14,972 nt of DNA from Emcibacteraceae bacterium. GTDB lineage: Bacteria; Pseudomonadota; Alphaproteobacteria; Sphingomonadales; Emcibacteraceae. Below, piece by piece: positions 7,702-14,840 of this stretch. The number at the start of each line of letters is the position of its first letter. The stretch's first letter is position 1. Both the position numbers and the translations under genes were made by a program. The notes under the pieces are model-generated. The model saw nothing but the letters and a program-made list of their open reading frames with translations. It ran no database searches and was not told the origin of the DNA. The DNA is taken from positions 1-14,972 of the forward strand of contig JAESUD010000230.1 of the NCBI GenBank assembly GCA_016763335.1. The letters run 5' to 3'.

Positions 7702-8307
7702 ATGTTGCGTATTTTATCTGTATTATTTTTCATTATTGGCTCCGTAATTTCAGCGCAGGCCGAAACCATAAGGGTGAAACTTGAAACCACTATGGGTGAC
7801 ATTCATATTGATCTATATGCTGATAAAGCCCCAATAACGGTTACAAATTTTCTAAGATATATTGACGGTGGCCATTTTAATAATGGTGCATTTTACCGGG
7901 TTGTTCGTATGAATAATCAGGAACAAAATAATATTAAAATAGAAGTTATCCAGGGCGGTCGCAGCGGTAATAGTGATATTGGATTGTTTGAGCCTATAAT
8001 ACTTGAACGGACCAGTATGACCGGAATTAAACATGAGGACGGTACAATTTCCATGGCCCGCGGCGGCCCTGATACCGCGTCATCAGAATTTTTTATCTGT
8101 GTTAACGCGCAACCAAGCCTTGATTTTGGCGGTATGCGTAATGCTGACAGTCAGGGTTTCGCGGCATTTGGTAAAGTAACCAGCGGTATGGACGTGGTGC
8201 GGGCAATACAAAATGTAAAAACAGATACACCAATCGGTGCACTTGAATATACCAGTGGGCAATCGGTACTTGAACCGGTAATGTTCACGTCATTTATTAG
8301 AGAATAA
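7702..8307 (+). CDS. Secreted cyclophilin-type peptidyl-prolyl cis-trans isomerase
   Basis: A 201-residue protein with a signal peptide (hydrophobic residues 4-18, likely cleavage after SAQA at 17-20) and a cyclophilin domain, so a periplasmic proline isomerase or chaperone. Recognisable blocks are ETTMGDIHIDLYADKAP, FYRVV with the catalytic-type R66, VIQGG with Q84, and SMARGGPDTASSEFFI around residues 117-132. Between R66 and Q84 there are about ten more residues than in E. coli PpiA, a polar insertion rich in N and Q; SSEFFI also replaces the usual S-Q-F-F-I. Both are variations I regard as characteristic of an alphaproteobacterial subgroup. A strong AGGGAA precedes the ATG at 7702. It is very close to both neighbours, so it is probably co-transcribed with the transporter and the deacetylase-like gene. 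Confidence 0.88.
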   Translation: MLRILSVLFFIIGSVISAQAETIRVKLETTMGDIHIDLYADKAPITVTNFLRYIDGGHFNNGAFYRVVRMNNQEQNNIKIEVIQGGRSGNSDIGLFEPIILERTSMTGIKHEDGTISMARGGPDTASSEFFICVNAQPSLDFGGMRNADSQGFAAFGKVTSGMDVVRAIQNVKTDTPIGALEYTSGQSVLEPVMFTSFIRE

Positions 8308-8309
8308 AA

Positions 8310-9293
8310 TTGTCAAAACCATTAGAAGTAACCATCACTGTTGGCACGTCATTTAGTATTGGCGGTAATTTTGCGGAACCCGATTTAAAGAAACCTGTTG
8401 GCGAACGTTCAATTTACTGTGATGGTAACGGGCTTGATTTTATGCTTGATAGATTTTCTGCTCATAATATTTCGGCGAGCTTTTTTATTGAAACAGCACA
8501 GCATTGTTATTTTGGTGATGAACCGATGGGGCGGGTTGTCGATAAAATTCAAAAGGCAGGGCAGGACACGCAGTTAATGGTTCATCCTTGCTGGTATTAT
8601 TATGATAAAGAAAATTATTTCAGTCAGAATGATAGTTGTGTTGATCGGCCCTATGAAGAACTTAAAGAAATTATCAAAAGATCATTAGAAAATTTTGTAA
8701 AATTAACCGGCAAAAAACCGCAAGTTTTTCGTGCGGGTAATTGTCAGGTTGATAGGCAACTCTATAAAATCCTCCATGAACTGGAAATCCCGATGAGTTC
8801 TAGTGTCGGGCTGGGCATGTATATAGCTGAGGGAAAAGAGTTTTTGCTTTATAACGGACGTTTAAAAATAAATGACGTTATGGAAGTACCATTATGCACG
8901 TATCAGGATAAGGATGTGATGGGCCGTTACCCAACAAAGACATTGCAAATCAGCAGCTGTTCATGGCGCGAAATGCAATGTGTTTTGAAAAAAGCAAGAA
9001 AAATTGGTATTGAAAATGTTGTGCTTTTAACGCAACCATTTGATTATATAAAGAAAAAAGACATGTCTTACCGAGAGATTACCGTAAATAGAGTAAATCA
9101 ATTAAGGTTGGAAAAACTATGTTCGTTTATTGATGAACATGATCAGGATTTTGTTTCAGTAGATTTTGAAGAAAAAACAGAAACATGGAAAGATATTGAA
9201 CAAGAAGATATCAAAAAATTCAGAATTCCATCTCGCTATAGAAATGGCCGAAAAATAGAAAATTTCATAAATGACAAATTCTGGAATTTTTAA
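8310..9293 (+). CDS. Polysaccharide deacetylase-like (NodB-fold) protein with TTG start
   Basis: A 327-residue protein without signal peptide that resembles a branch of the carbohydrate esterase 4 / NodB-homology fold often found with surface-polysaccharide genes. Supporting blocks are TSFSIGGNFAEP (residues 13-24), the ISASFFIETA strand (54-63), MVHPCWYYY (90-98), and VFRAGNCQVD (139-148). The fold is fairly clear, the activity is not: the acid residues I expect in the first motif (D-T-E in relatives, from memory) are replaced by G-T-S at 12-14, and only one histidine, H92, remains in the second. It may be catalytically inactive or use a different mechanism. The start is TTG, two bases after the cyclophilin stop, with AGAGAA just upstream; no ATG or GTG would keep the conserved N-terminus. 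Last gene of the apparent operon. Confidence 0.72.
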   Translation: MSKPLEVTITVGTSFSIGGNFAEPDLKKPVGERSIYCDGNGLDFMLDRFSAHNISASFFIETAQHCYFGDEPMGRVVDKIQKAGQDTQLMVHPCWYYYDKENYFSQNDSCVDRPYEELKEIIKRSLENFVKLTGKKPQVFRAGNCQVDRQLYKILHELEIPMSSSVGLGMYIAEGKEFLLYNGRLKINDVMEVPLCTYQDKDVMGRYPTKTLQISSCSWREMQCVLKKARKIGIENVVLLTQPFDYIKKKDMSYREITVNRVNQLRLEKLCSFIDEHDQDFVSVDFEEKTETWKDIEQEDIKKFRIPSRYRNGRKIENFINDKFWNF

Positions 9294-9387
9294 TTATATA
9301 TTAATAATGAAAGTCTAATGTTGCTGTGAAATATCACTTTTTGTGTCGTTGAAACCTTCTATTCAAAATCAATTATTTACAATGAGT

Positions 9388-9416
9388 GATAATAAGTTAA
9401 ATTAAATTATCTTTTT
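9388..9416 (+). terminator. Possible weak terminator after the deacetylase-like gene
   Basis: GATAAT (9388-9393) can pair with ATTATC (9406-9411) across a 12-base loop, followed directly by TTTTT (9412-9416). The stem is short, contains only one G-C pair and lies about 95 bases after the stop codon, so termination is uncertain. It does separate the upstream operon from the petABC leader. Confidence 0.2.
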
Positions 9417-9428
9417 ACCTAAAAAGCA

Positions 9429-9457
9429 TTGCAAAATGTGGTTAATATAGGTAAATA
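9429..9457 (+). promoter_or_regulatory. Candidate promoter for petABC
   Basis: TTGCAA at 9429-9434 is followed by 17 bases and TAAATA at 9452-9457. The -10 matches the consensus poorly, but the region upstream is extremely A+T-rich and a promoter is required between the deacetylase-like gene and petA. The 15-bp palindrome at 9462-9476 would then lie at the transcription start. Confidence 0.3.
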
Positions 9458-9461
9458 AGTG

Positions 9462-9476
9462 TCGCATAGTATGCGA
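9462..9476. promoter_or_regulatory. Perfect 15-bp palindrome in the petABC leader
   Basis: TCGCATAGTATGCGA consists of two 7-base complementary arms around a central G. It sits just after the candidate promoter, about 100 bases before petA. Its position and symmetry suit an operator for a dimeric regulator acting on the bc1 operon. The sequence does not match the FNR/FixK half-site pattern (TTGAT-N4-ATCAA). The regulator is unknown. Confidence 0.4.
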
Positions 9477-9481
9477 TGGGT

Positions 9482-9533
9482 AAGGGGAATATATTTAGCT
9501 TTGATTTTAAGTCAAAATCAAAGAATTTCCCTT
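9482..9533 (+). promoter_or_regulatory. Two-part hairpin in the petABC 5' untranslated region
   Basis: An inner hairpin has a perfect 10-bp stem, CTTTGATTTT (9499-9508) with AAAATCAAAG (9514-9523), and a five-base loop. It is flanked by an outer stem of AAGGGGAAT (9482-9490) with ATTTCCCTT (9525-9533), nine pairs including one G-U. Together they form a long interrupted hairpin ending about 30 bases before the petA ribosome binding site. It could stabilise the message, bind a protein, or attenuate; no T-tract follows, so it is not an ordinary terminator. Confidence 0.5.
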
Positions 9534-9574
9534 TACATATTAAATAATTAACGAAACCCTTAAGAGGTTTATGT

Positions 9575-10096
9575 ATGACTACACATGATGACGTTGTTGA
9601 AGAAAGACGTAATTTTCTTTATATCGCCACAACCGCTGCAGGCGCAGTAGCCGCTGGCGCAGCCGTTTGGCCCTTAGTTGATCAAATGAATCCATCCAAA
9701 GATGTTTTAGCCCTTTCTTCTATCGATGTAGACTTAAGCGCAATTGCAGTTGGTCAAAGTGCTGTTTTCCTTTGGCGTGGCAATCCTGTTTTTGTTCGTC
9801 ACCGGACGGCAGAAGAGATTACCGAGGCACAAGCTGATGATAATTCAGAAGATCTTATTGATCCAGAAATTGATGCTGACCGTGTTCAAAAACCTGAATG
9901 GTTGATCATGAGCGGTGTTTGTACCCATCTTGGGTGTGTGCCGCTTGATCAAAAAGGTGATTTTGGTGGTTGGTATTGTCCGTGTCATGGTTCTCATTAT
10001 GATATTTCGGGTCGCATCCGCAAGGGACCGGCACCAACTAATCTACCGGTTATGGATTATGTTTTTCTTGATGATACAACAGTTAAGATTGGGTAG
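9575..10096 (+). CDS. petA: Ubiquinol-cytochrome c reductase, Rieske iron-sulfur subunit
   Basis: A 173-residue Rieske protein of the cytochrome bc1 complex. It accepts an electron from ubiquinol at the Qo site and passes it to cytochrome c1. The N-terminus has a twin-arginine motif (ERRNFLY, residues 10-16) and a hydrophobic Ala-rich segment, which serves as uncleaved Tat signal and membrane anchor. The 2Fe-2S ligands are C116 and H118 in CTHLGC and C135 and H138 in CPCHGS; C121 and C137 form the usual disulfide. GPAPTNL (151-157) is the proline loop covering the cluster. AGAGG at 9563-9567 is spaced seven bases from the ATG at 9575; the out-of-frame ATG at 9571 is not used. It is the first gene of petABC, eight bases before petB. 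Confidence 0.96.
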   Translation: MTTHDDVVEERRNFLYIATTAAGAVAAGAAVWPLVDQMNPSKDVLALSSIDVDLSAIAVGQSAVFLWRGNPVFVRHRTAEEITEAQADDNSEDLIDPEIDADRVQKPEWLIMSGVCTHLGCVPLDQKGDFGGWYCPCHGSHYDISGRIRKGPAPTNLPVMDYVFLDDTTVKIG

Positions 10097-10104
10097 GATA
10101 AAAA

Positions 10105-11364
10105 ATGGCTTCTGAAAAAAAATTCGAACCAACAAATCCGACTTTAAAATGGGTAGAAGATCGTCTGCCGATTATGGGATTGATTTATAGTTCACTGGGT
10201 GCGGGATATAGCGCTCCACGTAACCTTAACTACTGGTGGAACTTCGGTGTTCTTGCCGGCTTCATGATGATGGTACAAATCATTACAGGTATCGTTCTTG
10301 CGATGCATTATGTGCCAAATATTGAGTTGGCATTTGATAGTGTGCAGCATATTAGACGTGATGTTAACTATGGTTGGCTTATTCAAGCGATCCACGCTAA
10401 CGGTGCATCAATGTTTTTTATTGTGGTTTATGTGCATATACTCCGTGGTTTTTACTTCGGTTCATATAAATCACCGCGTGAAATTCTCTGGTTCCTTGGA
10501 ATTATCATCTATCTCATCATGATGGCAACTGGCTTTATGGGTTATGTGCTTCCATGGGGGCAAATGAGCTTCTGGGGTGCTAAGGTGATAACCAGCTTAT
10601 TTAGTGCTTTTGACTTTATTCCGTTCATTGGTGGCGGTATTGTTGAATGGCTCAGGGGTGGTTTCTCGGTTGGTCAACCAACATTAAACCGTTTTTACAG
10701 TCTTCATTACCTTCTTCCGTTTGTTTTGGTTGGTGTTGTGATCCTTCATGTGTGGGCATTACATATACCGGGTTCAACAAACCCGCTTGGTATTGATGCT
10801 AAAGGTCCTTACGACAAGATCCCATTCCATCCTTATTACACAGCGAAAGATGCTTTTGGACTTGGTGTGTTTATCATTTTCTTTGCTGGTTTTGTTTTCT
10901 ATATGCCTGATTTCCTAGGACATCCCGATAACTATATTAAAGCAAACCCACTGGTGACACCGGAACATATTGTTCCTGAATGGTATTATCTGCCTTTCTA
11001 TGCGATCCTTCGGGTGATCCCGGATAAGCTTATGGGCGTGGTTGCGATGTTCTCATCCATCTTGATCCTGTTTGCGATGCCATGGCTTGACGGCGCAAGA
11101 ATTCGTTCAATGCAATTTCGTCCATTATCGAAGTTCTTCTTCTGGATATTTGTTGTAAACGGTTTGTTCCTTGGCTTTCTTGGCCAGAAACCAACAACAG
11201 ATATTATGATGGGTGTTGAAGCATTATTATTGGCGCAATTATCAACAGCATATTACTTTGGATATTTCATTGTCATAATGCCGCTGGTAAGCCGAATGGA
11301 AACAACAAAACCCGTACCAACCAGCATTGCTGCTGCGGTACTCGACGCGAATAAGAAGGGCTAA
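10105..11364 (+). CDS. petB: Ubiquinol-cytochrome c reductase, cytochrome b subunit
   Basis: A 419-residue integral membrane protein carrying the two b hemes and both quinone sites of the bc1 complex. Heme ligand pairs have the typical 13-residue spacing: H97 and H111 in the second transmembrane helix, H201 and H215 in the fourth. The Qo-site motif PEWY is at 291-294, and LPWGQMSFWGAKV (149-161) is the conserved cd-loop region. Eight transmembrane helices are expected; the protein is the one-piece (not b6/subunit IV split) form seen in proteobacteria. It lies between petA and petC in one operon, and its stop (TAA, 11362-11364) is only four bases before the petC start. The symbol fbcB is used for the same gene in some species. 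Confidence 0.97.
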   Translation: MASEKKFEPTNPTLKWVEDRLPIMGLIYSSLGAGYSAPRNLNYWWNFGVLAGFMMMVQIITGIVLAMHYVPNIELAFDSVQHIRRDVNYGWLIQAIHANGASMFFIVVYVHILRGFYFGSYKSPREILWFLGIIIYLIMMATGFMGYVLPWGQMSFWGAKVITSLFSAFDFIPFIGGGIVEWLRGGFSVGQPTLNRFYSLHYLLPFVLVGVVILHVWALHIPGSTNPLGIDAKGPYDKIPFHPYYTAKDAFGLGVFIIFFAGFVFYMPDFLGHPDNYIKANPLVTPEHIVPEWYYLPFYAILRVIPDKLMGVVAMFSSILILFAMPWLDGARIRSMQFRPLSKFFFWIFVVNGLFLGFLGQKPTTDIMMGVEALLLAQLSTAYYFGYFIVIMPLVSRMETTKPVPTSIAAAVLDANKKG

Positions 11365-11368
11365 TGAA

Positions 11369-12208
11369 ATGATGAAATACATCAAAATAAAAGGCCTAAT
11401 GGCTACAATCGCAAGTGCAACAATCCTATTCAGTGGTGCAAGTGTTAATGCCGCTGAAGAAGGAATGATGCATCCGGAATCTAACGGTTTTACCTCTACC
11501 GGTATTTTTGGTAAGTTTGACATCCCGTCGTTACAGCGGGGACTTCAGGTTTACATTGAAGTTTGTTCAGCTTGTCATTCAATGGATTTAGTTGCTTTTA
11601 GATCATTGGAAGATATCGGTTATAACATAGATGAAGTAAAAGCTATTGCCGCTGAATATGATTATGAAGATACATTCGATGATGATGGTGAGCTTATAAC
11701 ACGTAGTGGTATTCCGGCTGATTATTTTCCAGCACCATTTGCAAATGAAAAAGCGGCGCGTGCGTCAAACGGTGGTGCAATGCCACCTGACTTTTCAACA
11801 TTGATCAAAGCACGTGAGCATCTTGGGTTTTTCTCAAGCACTTACGGCGAAGATTATGTGGTTGCATTAATGGTCGGATATGAAGAAGACGCACCGGAAG
11901 GTGTGGAAATGAATGAAGGTCTTTATTTCAATCATTATTTCGCTGGTAATCAAATTGCTATGGCACCGCCATTATTTGACGATATTGTTGAATATGCTGA
12001 CGGTACGCCAGCTACACTTCACCAAACGGCTTATGACGTTGCAAACTTCATGGCTTGGGCGTCTGACCCTACCATGCAAGAACGCAAGGAAATGGGACTT
12101 AAAGTAATGCTCTTTATGTTCGTATTTGTAATATTGCTTTACTTCACAAACAAACGTGTGTGGAGAAAAGTGAAAAAAGGCGAAGATATCGATCCTTCGA
12201 AACTTTAA
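11369..12208 (+). CDS. petC: Ubiquinol-cytochrome c reductase, cytochrome c1 subunit
   Basis: A 279-residue c-type cytochrome that passes electrons from the Rieske centre to soluble or membrane cytochrome c. A cleavable signal peptide (hydrophobic residues 9-26, ending near VNAAEEG) exports it. Heme is bound at C66-x-x-C69-H70 (VCSACH); M198 in IAMAPPL is the likely sixth ligand, and NGGAMPPDFS (134-143) is a c1 hallmark. A C-terminal transmembrane helix (about 245-260) anchors it. The frame is open from 11327 inside petB, but AAGGG at 11356-11360 lies eight bases before the ATG at 11369, where the signal peptide begins, so I chose that start. It is the last gene of the operon, followed by a strong terminator. 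Confidence 0.95.
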   Translation: MMKYIKIKGLMATIASATILFSGASVNAAEEGMMHPESNGFTSTGIFGKFDIPSLQRGLQVYIEVCSACHSMDLVAFRSLEDIGYNIDEVKAIAAEYDYEDTFDDDGELITRSGIPADYFPAPFANEKAARASNGGAMPPDFSTLIKAREHLGFFSSTYGEDYVVALMVGYEEDAPEGVEMNEGLYFNHYFAGNQIAMAPPLFDDIVEYADGTPATLHQTAYDVANFMAWASDPTMQERKEMGLKVMLFMFVFVILLYFTNKRVWRKVKKGEDIDPSKL

Positions 12209-12242
12209 AATATGATTATGAAACAAAAATTGTTTTAAATGT

Positions 12243-12277
12243 AAGGGCTGCCCTAATGGGGTGGCCCTTTCTTTTTT
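12243..12277 (+). terminator. Rho-independent terminator of petABC
   Basis: AAGGGCTGCCCT (12243-12254) pairs over 12 positions with GGGGTGGCCCTT (12258-12269) across an AAT loop; three pairs are G-U. A TCTTTTTT tract follows (12270-12277). It lies 34 bases after the petC stop and before mtnP, and cleanly separates the two units. Confidence 0.9.
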
Positions 12278-12293
12278 GATATAAGGATAATGA

Positions 12294-13169
12294 ATGACTA
12301 AAATTTTGGGAATTATTGGTGGTAGTGGTCTTTATGAAATAGACGGCATTAAGAATGAACAATGGATATCTATTGAAAGTGGATATGGGCAACCATCAGA
12401 CGATGTTTTGGTTGGTGAAGTAGACGGCCTAAAAGTAGTGTTTTTACCGCGTCATGGGCGTAATCATAACGTAGCGCCCTCTAAAATTAATTACCGGGCA
12501 AATATTGATGTTATGAAGCGAGCCGGGGTTACGGATTTAATCAGTATCAGTGCTTGTGGATCATTTCGTGAAAAAATGGCACCGCGTGATTTTGTCGTTG
12601 TTGATCAATTTATTGACCGCACATTCGCCCGTGAAAAGACTTTTTTTGATGAAAATCTGGTTGCGCATGTATCTGTGGCCCATCCAACATGTGGCGGTTT
12701 ATCCGACCTTATAATGAAAGCAACGGAAAATATGGACTTAAATGTTCACCGCGGCGGAACATATCTAGCCATGGAAGGACCACAATTTTCTACTCTCGCG
12801 GAATCTCTCCTCTATCGTAGTTGGGGTTGTGATGTGATCGGCATGACCAATATGCCCGAAGCCAAACTCGCCCGTGAAGCAGAGATGTGCTATGTCACCG
12901 TTGCGATGGTTACCGATTATGACAGTTGGCACCCAGAGCATGGTGAAGTTGACATTACGGAAATCCGTAAAACACTTGGTCAAAATTCAGATAATGCCCG
13001 TACATTGATTAGAAAGCTAGTGCCGCTATTAAAAGCTGACGCTGCCCGTCACCCATGTGTACAAGGGTGTGATCACGCACTTGAGCATGCGCTTCTAACG
13101 GATGGAAAAAATATTGATCCAGCGGTTAAAGCAAAGCTTTCCGCTATAGCAGGAAGGGTATTTAAATGA
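12294..13169 (+). CDS. mtnP: S-methyl-5'-thioadenosine phosphorylase
   Basis: A 291-residue nucleoside phosphorylase that splits methylthioadenosine, the by-product of polyamine and related SAM-dependent synthesis, into adenine and 5-methylthioribose 1-phosphate. Evidence: GIIGGSGLYEI at the N-terminus (phosphate loop), PRHGRNHNVAPSKINYRAN (52-70), SACGSF (86-91), MEGPQFST (160-167), and VTDYDSWH (206-213). The two aspartates D208 and D210 in the last motif indicate a 6-amino purine (MTAP type); purine nucleoside phosphorylases acting on inosine or guanosine have Asn there. AAGGA at 12283-12287 is six bases before the ATG at 12294. Its last bases overlap apt (ATGA), so the next enzyme can use the adenine released here. 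Confidence 0.94.
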   Translation: MTKILGIIGGSGLYEIDGIKNEQWISIESGYGQPSDDVLVGEVDGLKVVFLPRHGRNHNVAPSKINYRANIDVMKRAGVTDLISISACGSFREKMAPRDFVVVDQFIDRTFAREKTFFDENLVAHVSVAHPTCGGLSDLIMKATENMDLNVHRGGTYLAMEGPQFSTLAESLLYRSWGCDVIGMTNMPEAKLAREAEMCYVTVAMVTDYDSWHPEHGEVDITEIRKTLGQNSDNARTLIRKLVPLLKADAARHPCVQGCDHALEHALLTDGKNIDPAVKAKLSAIAGRVFK

Positions 13170-13696
13170 GCTGGGTAAAAGAATATATTAGAACAATTCC
13201 TGATCATCCGATTCCAGGGATTATGTTTCGCGATGTCACAACAATTTTTGAAAGTGATGTTGCTTATCCGAAAATGATTGATGAGCTGGTTTCACAATAT
13301 AGAGATAAAGGTATAAATAAAATCGCCGGTATCGAAGCGCGTGGCTTTATTCTGGGTGGGGCAATGGCCCATATGCTTGGCATAGGTTTCATCACCATTC
13401 GTAAAAAAGGCAAGCTTCCTTATGATACTCATAGTGAAGAATATGAACTTGAATATGGTAAGGACGCACTTGAAATCCATGTGGATGCCATAAATGAAGG
13501 CGATAATATTCTTATTGTTGATGATTTGATCGCCACGGGCGGCACTGCGATTGCGGCCCTTAATTTAATTAATAAAGCGGGTGGTAAAGTAACAGATGCT
13601 TGTTTCATCGTTGATTTACCAGAATTAAAGGGTAGCACAACACTACGTAATAAAGGATGTGCTGTTTTTACTCTGGCTGAGTATAAGGGACTATAG
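13166..13696 (+). CDS. apt: Adenine phosphoribosyltransferase
   Basis: A 176-residue cytoplasmic enzyme that converts adenine and PRPP to AMP and pyrophosphate. The N-terminus IRTIPDHPIPGIMFRDVTTI (8-27) is diagnostic for Apt, GIEARGFILG (55-64) is the next conserved block, and the PRPP-binding motif is VDDLIATGGTA (118-128). The length is normal. The start codon overlaps the mtnP stop, which points to translational coupling and a joint role in recycling methylthioadenosine. The protein ends ...FTLAEYKGL at TAG 13694-13696. Confidence 0.96.
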   Translation: MSWVKEYIRTIPDHPIPGIMFRDVTTIFESDVAYPKMIDELVSQYRDKGINKIAGIEARGFILGGAMAHMLGIGFITIRKKGKLPYDTHSEEYELEYGKDALEIHVDAINEGDNILIVDDLIATGGTAIAALNLINKAGGKVTDACFIVDLPELKGSTTLRNKGCAVFTLAEYKGL

Positions 13697-13717
13697 ATAG
13701 TACTCTAGTCCGATTTT
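13688..13717 (+). terminator. Possible terminator of mtnP-apt, overlapping the apt stop
   Basis: GGACTATAG (13688-13696) pairs with CTCTAGTCC (13703-13711) with one mismatch across a six-base loop, followed by GATTTT. The stem includes the apt stop codon. The T-tract is short, so it may be an inefficient terminator or only a 3'-end stabilising hairpin. Confidence 0.4.
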
Positions 13718-13748
13718 CATAACTAATATATTTTAAGGTAGTTTAACT

Positions 13749-13776
13749 TTGCTTTAGCATGGATTACTATTATATA
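13749..13776 (+). promoter_or_regulatory. Candidate promoter of the MarR-GNAT gene
   Basis: TTGCTT at 13749-13754 is followed by 16 bases and TATATA at 13771-13776. The -10 lies inside the palindrome at 13768-13800, so occupation of the palindrome would block RNA polymerase. Confidence 0.35.
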
Positions 13777-13800
13777 GTTGTAATATACAACTATATAATA
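13768..13800. promoter_or_regulatory. 33-bp palindrome, presumed MarR autoregulatory operator
   Basis: Two perfectly complementary 15-base arms, TATTATATAGTTGTA (13768-13782) and TACAACTATATAATA (13786-13800), flank the trinucleotide ATA. The core AGTTGTA...TACAACT resembles the TTG/CAA-type inverted repeats bound by many MarR-family dimers. It overlaps the candidate -10 and abuts the ribosome binding site of the MarR-GNAT gene, whose ATG is at 13809. Autorepression is the natural reading, from position and symmetry. Confidence 0.75.
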
Positions 13801-13808
13801 GGCGGAAA

Positions 13809-14750
13809 ATGACAACAATAAATCAAGGTACGCTTAGCGGTGTTAGGCAGGCTTCAAGAATAATGGTTAGGAAGTTTGGTTTTTTGAACCGTACTTTAGC
13901 GGGAACCAATTATTCACCATCGGCGGTTCATGCATTAATTGATATTGGAACAAGTGAAGATACAACGGCAAAAATGCTTTCCAATAATTTGTTTCTTGAA
14001 AAATCATCAATTAGTAGATTGTTGCAGAAGTTGATAAAGGAAGGCGAAGTTGAGGAAATACGTTCTGATGTAGACGCCCGTACCAAATATCTTGTCCTGA
14101 CGAAAAAAGGGAAAAACACACTTGAAAATATCAATGCATTTGGCATTAGTCAGGTTAGCGAAGCACTGGAAGGGCTTAATGAGAAATCAAGGAACACAGT
14201 GTATCAGGGGCTTAGTTTATACTCCAATGCCTTAAGCCCGGAGGTCAAGCAGGTAAAAAACAATGAAATTATGATAACAGCAGGTTACGGAGCCGGACTT
14301 ATTGGTAAAATTTCAACCTTGCATGCAAAAATACATGGGGAGATTGCCGGGTTGGGTTTGAATTTTGAATGCCTAGTTGCATCTGGAATGGCAGAATTTA
14401 TGCCGTTGGTTCATCGTGAAAAAAATAACACTTGGTATGCGGAACAAAACAATGAAATTATTGGTGGTATTTCAATTGATGGTGAAGGATTGGGTAATAA
14501 TATAGCTCATTTACGTTGGTTTGTGATAGATAACGCTGCCCAAGGTGCCGGTCTTGGGGCAAAATTGTTAAAAAAAGCTTTGGATTTTTGCGATCATCAA
14601 GGTTTCGATGCAACACACCTCTGGACGTATAAAGGCTTAGATGCGGCAAGAAGCCTATATGAAAGACAGGGTTTTAAACTTGTAGAAGAAAAACTCGATA
14701 CGCAATATGGTAAAGAATTGTTAGAACAAAAGTATATTCGTATAAAATAA
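13809..14750 (+). CDS. MarR-family regulator fused to a GNAT acetyltransferase
   Basis: A 313-residue two-domain protein. Residues about 1-145 form a winged-helix MarR domain: helix-turn-helix around 51-78 (DTTAKMLSNNLFLEKSSISR) and wing DARTKYLVLTKKG (89-101). Residues about 155-313 form a GNAT domain with the acetyl-CoA loop QGAGLG (245-250) and the second conserved block RSLYERQGF (281-289). Such fusions are known in bacteria; the acetyl acceptor is generally not known. A regulator whose DNA binding responds to a small molecule that is also the acetylation substrate is a reasonable guess, not shown here. The gene stands alone, with its own palindromic control region and AGGCGG just before the ATG at 13809. 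It is unrelated to the upstream salvage genes in function. Confidence 0.9.
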   Translation: MTTINQGTLSGVRQASRIMVRKFGFLNRTLAGTNYSPSAVHALIDIGTSEDTTAKMLSNNLFLEKSSISRLLQKLIKEGEVEEIRSDVDARTKYLVLTKKGKNTLENINAFGISQVSEALEGLNEKSRNTVYQGLSLYSNALSPEVKQVKNNEIMITAGYGAGLIGKISTLHAKIHGEIAGLGLNFECLVASGMAEFMPLVHREKNNTWYAEQNNEIIGGISIDGEGLGNNIAHLRWFVIDNAAQGAGLGAKLLKKALDFCDHQGFDATHLWTYKGLDAARSLYERQGFKLVEEKLDTQYGKELLEQKYIRIK

Positions 14751-14775
14751 ATAAATTGGGTTGAAAATTATTTTA

Positions 14776-14781
14776 TATAAT
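14776..14781 (+). promoter_or_regulatory. Candidate -10 element before the small gene at 14841
   Basis: A consensus TATAAT lies 59 bases before the TTG codon at 14841. A clear -35 is not seen at the right distance (TTGGGT at 14756-14761 gives only 14 bases), so the promoter is tentative. Confidence 0.3.
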
Positions 14782-14840
14782 CTTGTGCAAGGTGTCGTTC
14801 TTTGATACATTTTTAAAGTAAATTTAAGGGGAGAACAGAA

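Noticed and set aside
9501..9521. TTGAT...ATCAA symmetry as a possible FNR/FixK site
   Set aside because: The half-sites are 11 bases apart instead of the required four; it is better explained as the stem of the leader hairpin.
12221..12235. AAACAA-AAA-TTGTTT inverted repeat after petC
   Set aside because: A short, AT-rich stem without a T-tract; the stronger hairpin at 12243-12277 explains termination.
172..13800. The palindromes at 172-190 and 13768-13800 as sites for the same MarR-GNAT regulator
   Set aside because: Both contain TTGT and ACAA half-sites, but these are separated by nine and five bases respectively, which would place a dimer on different faces.
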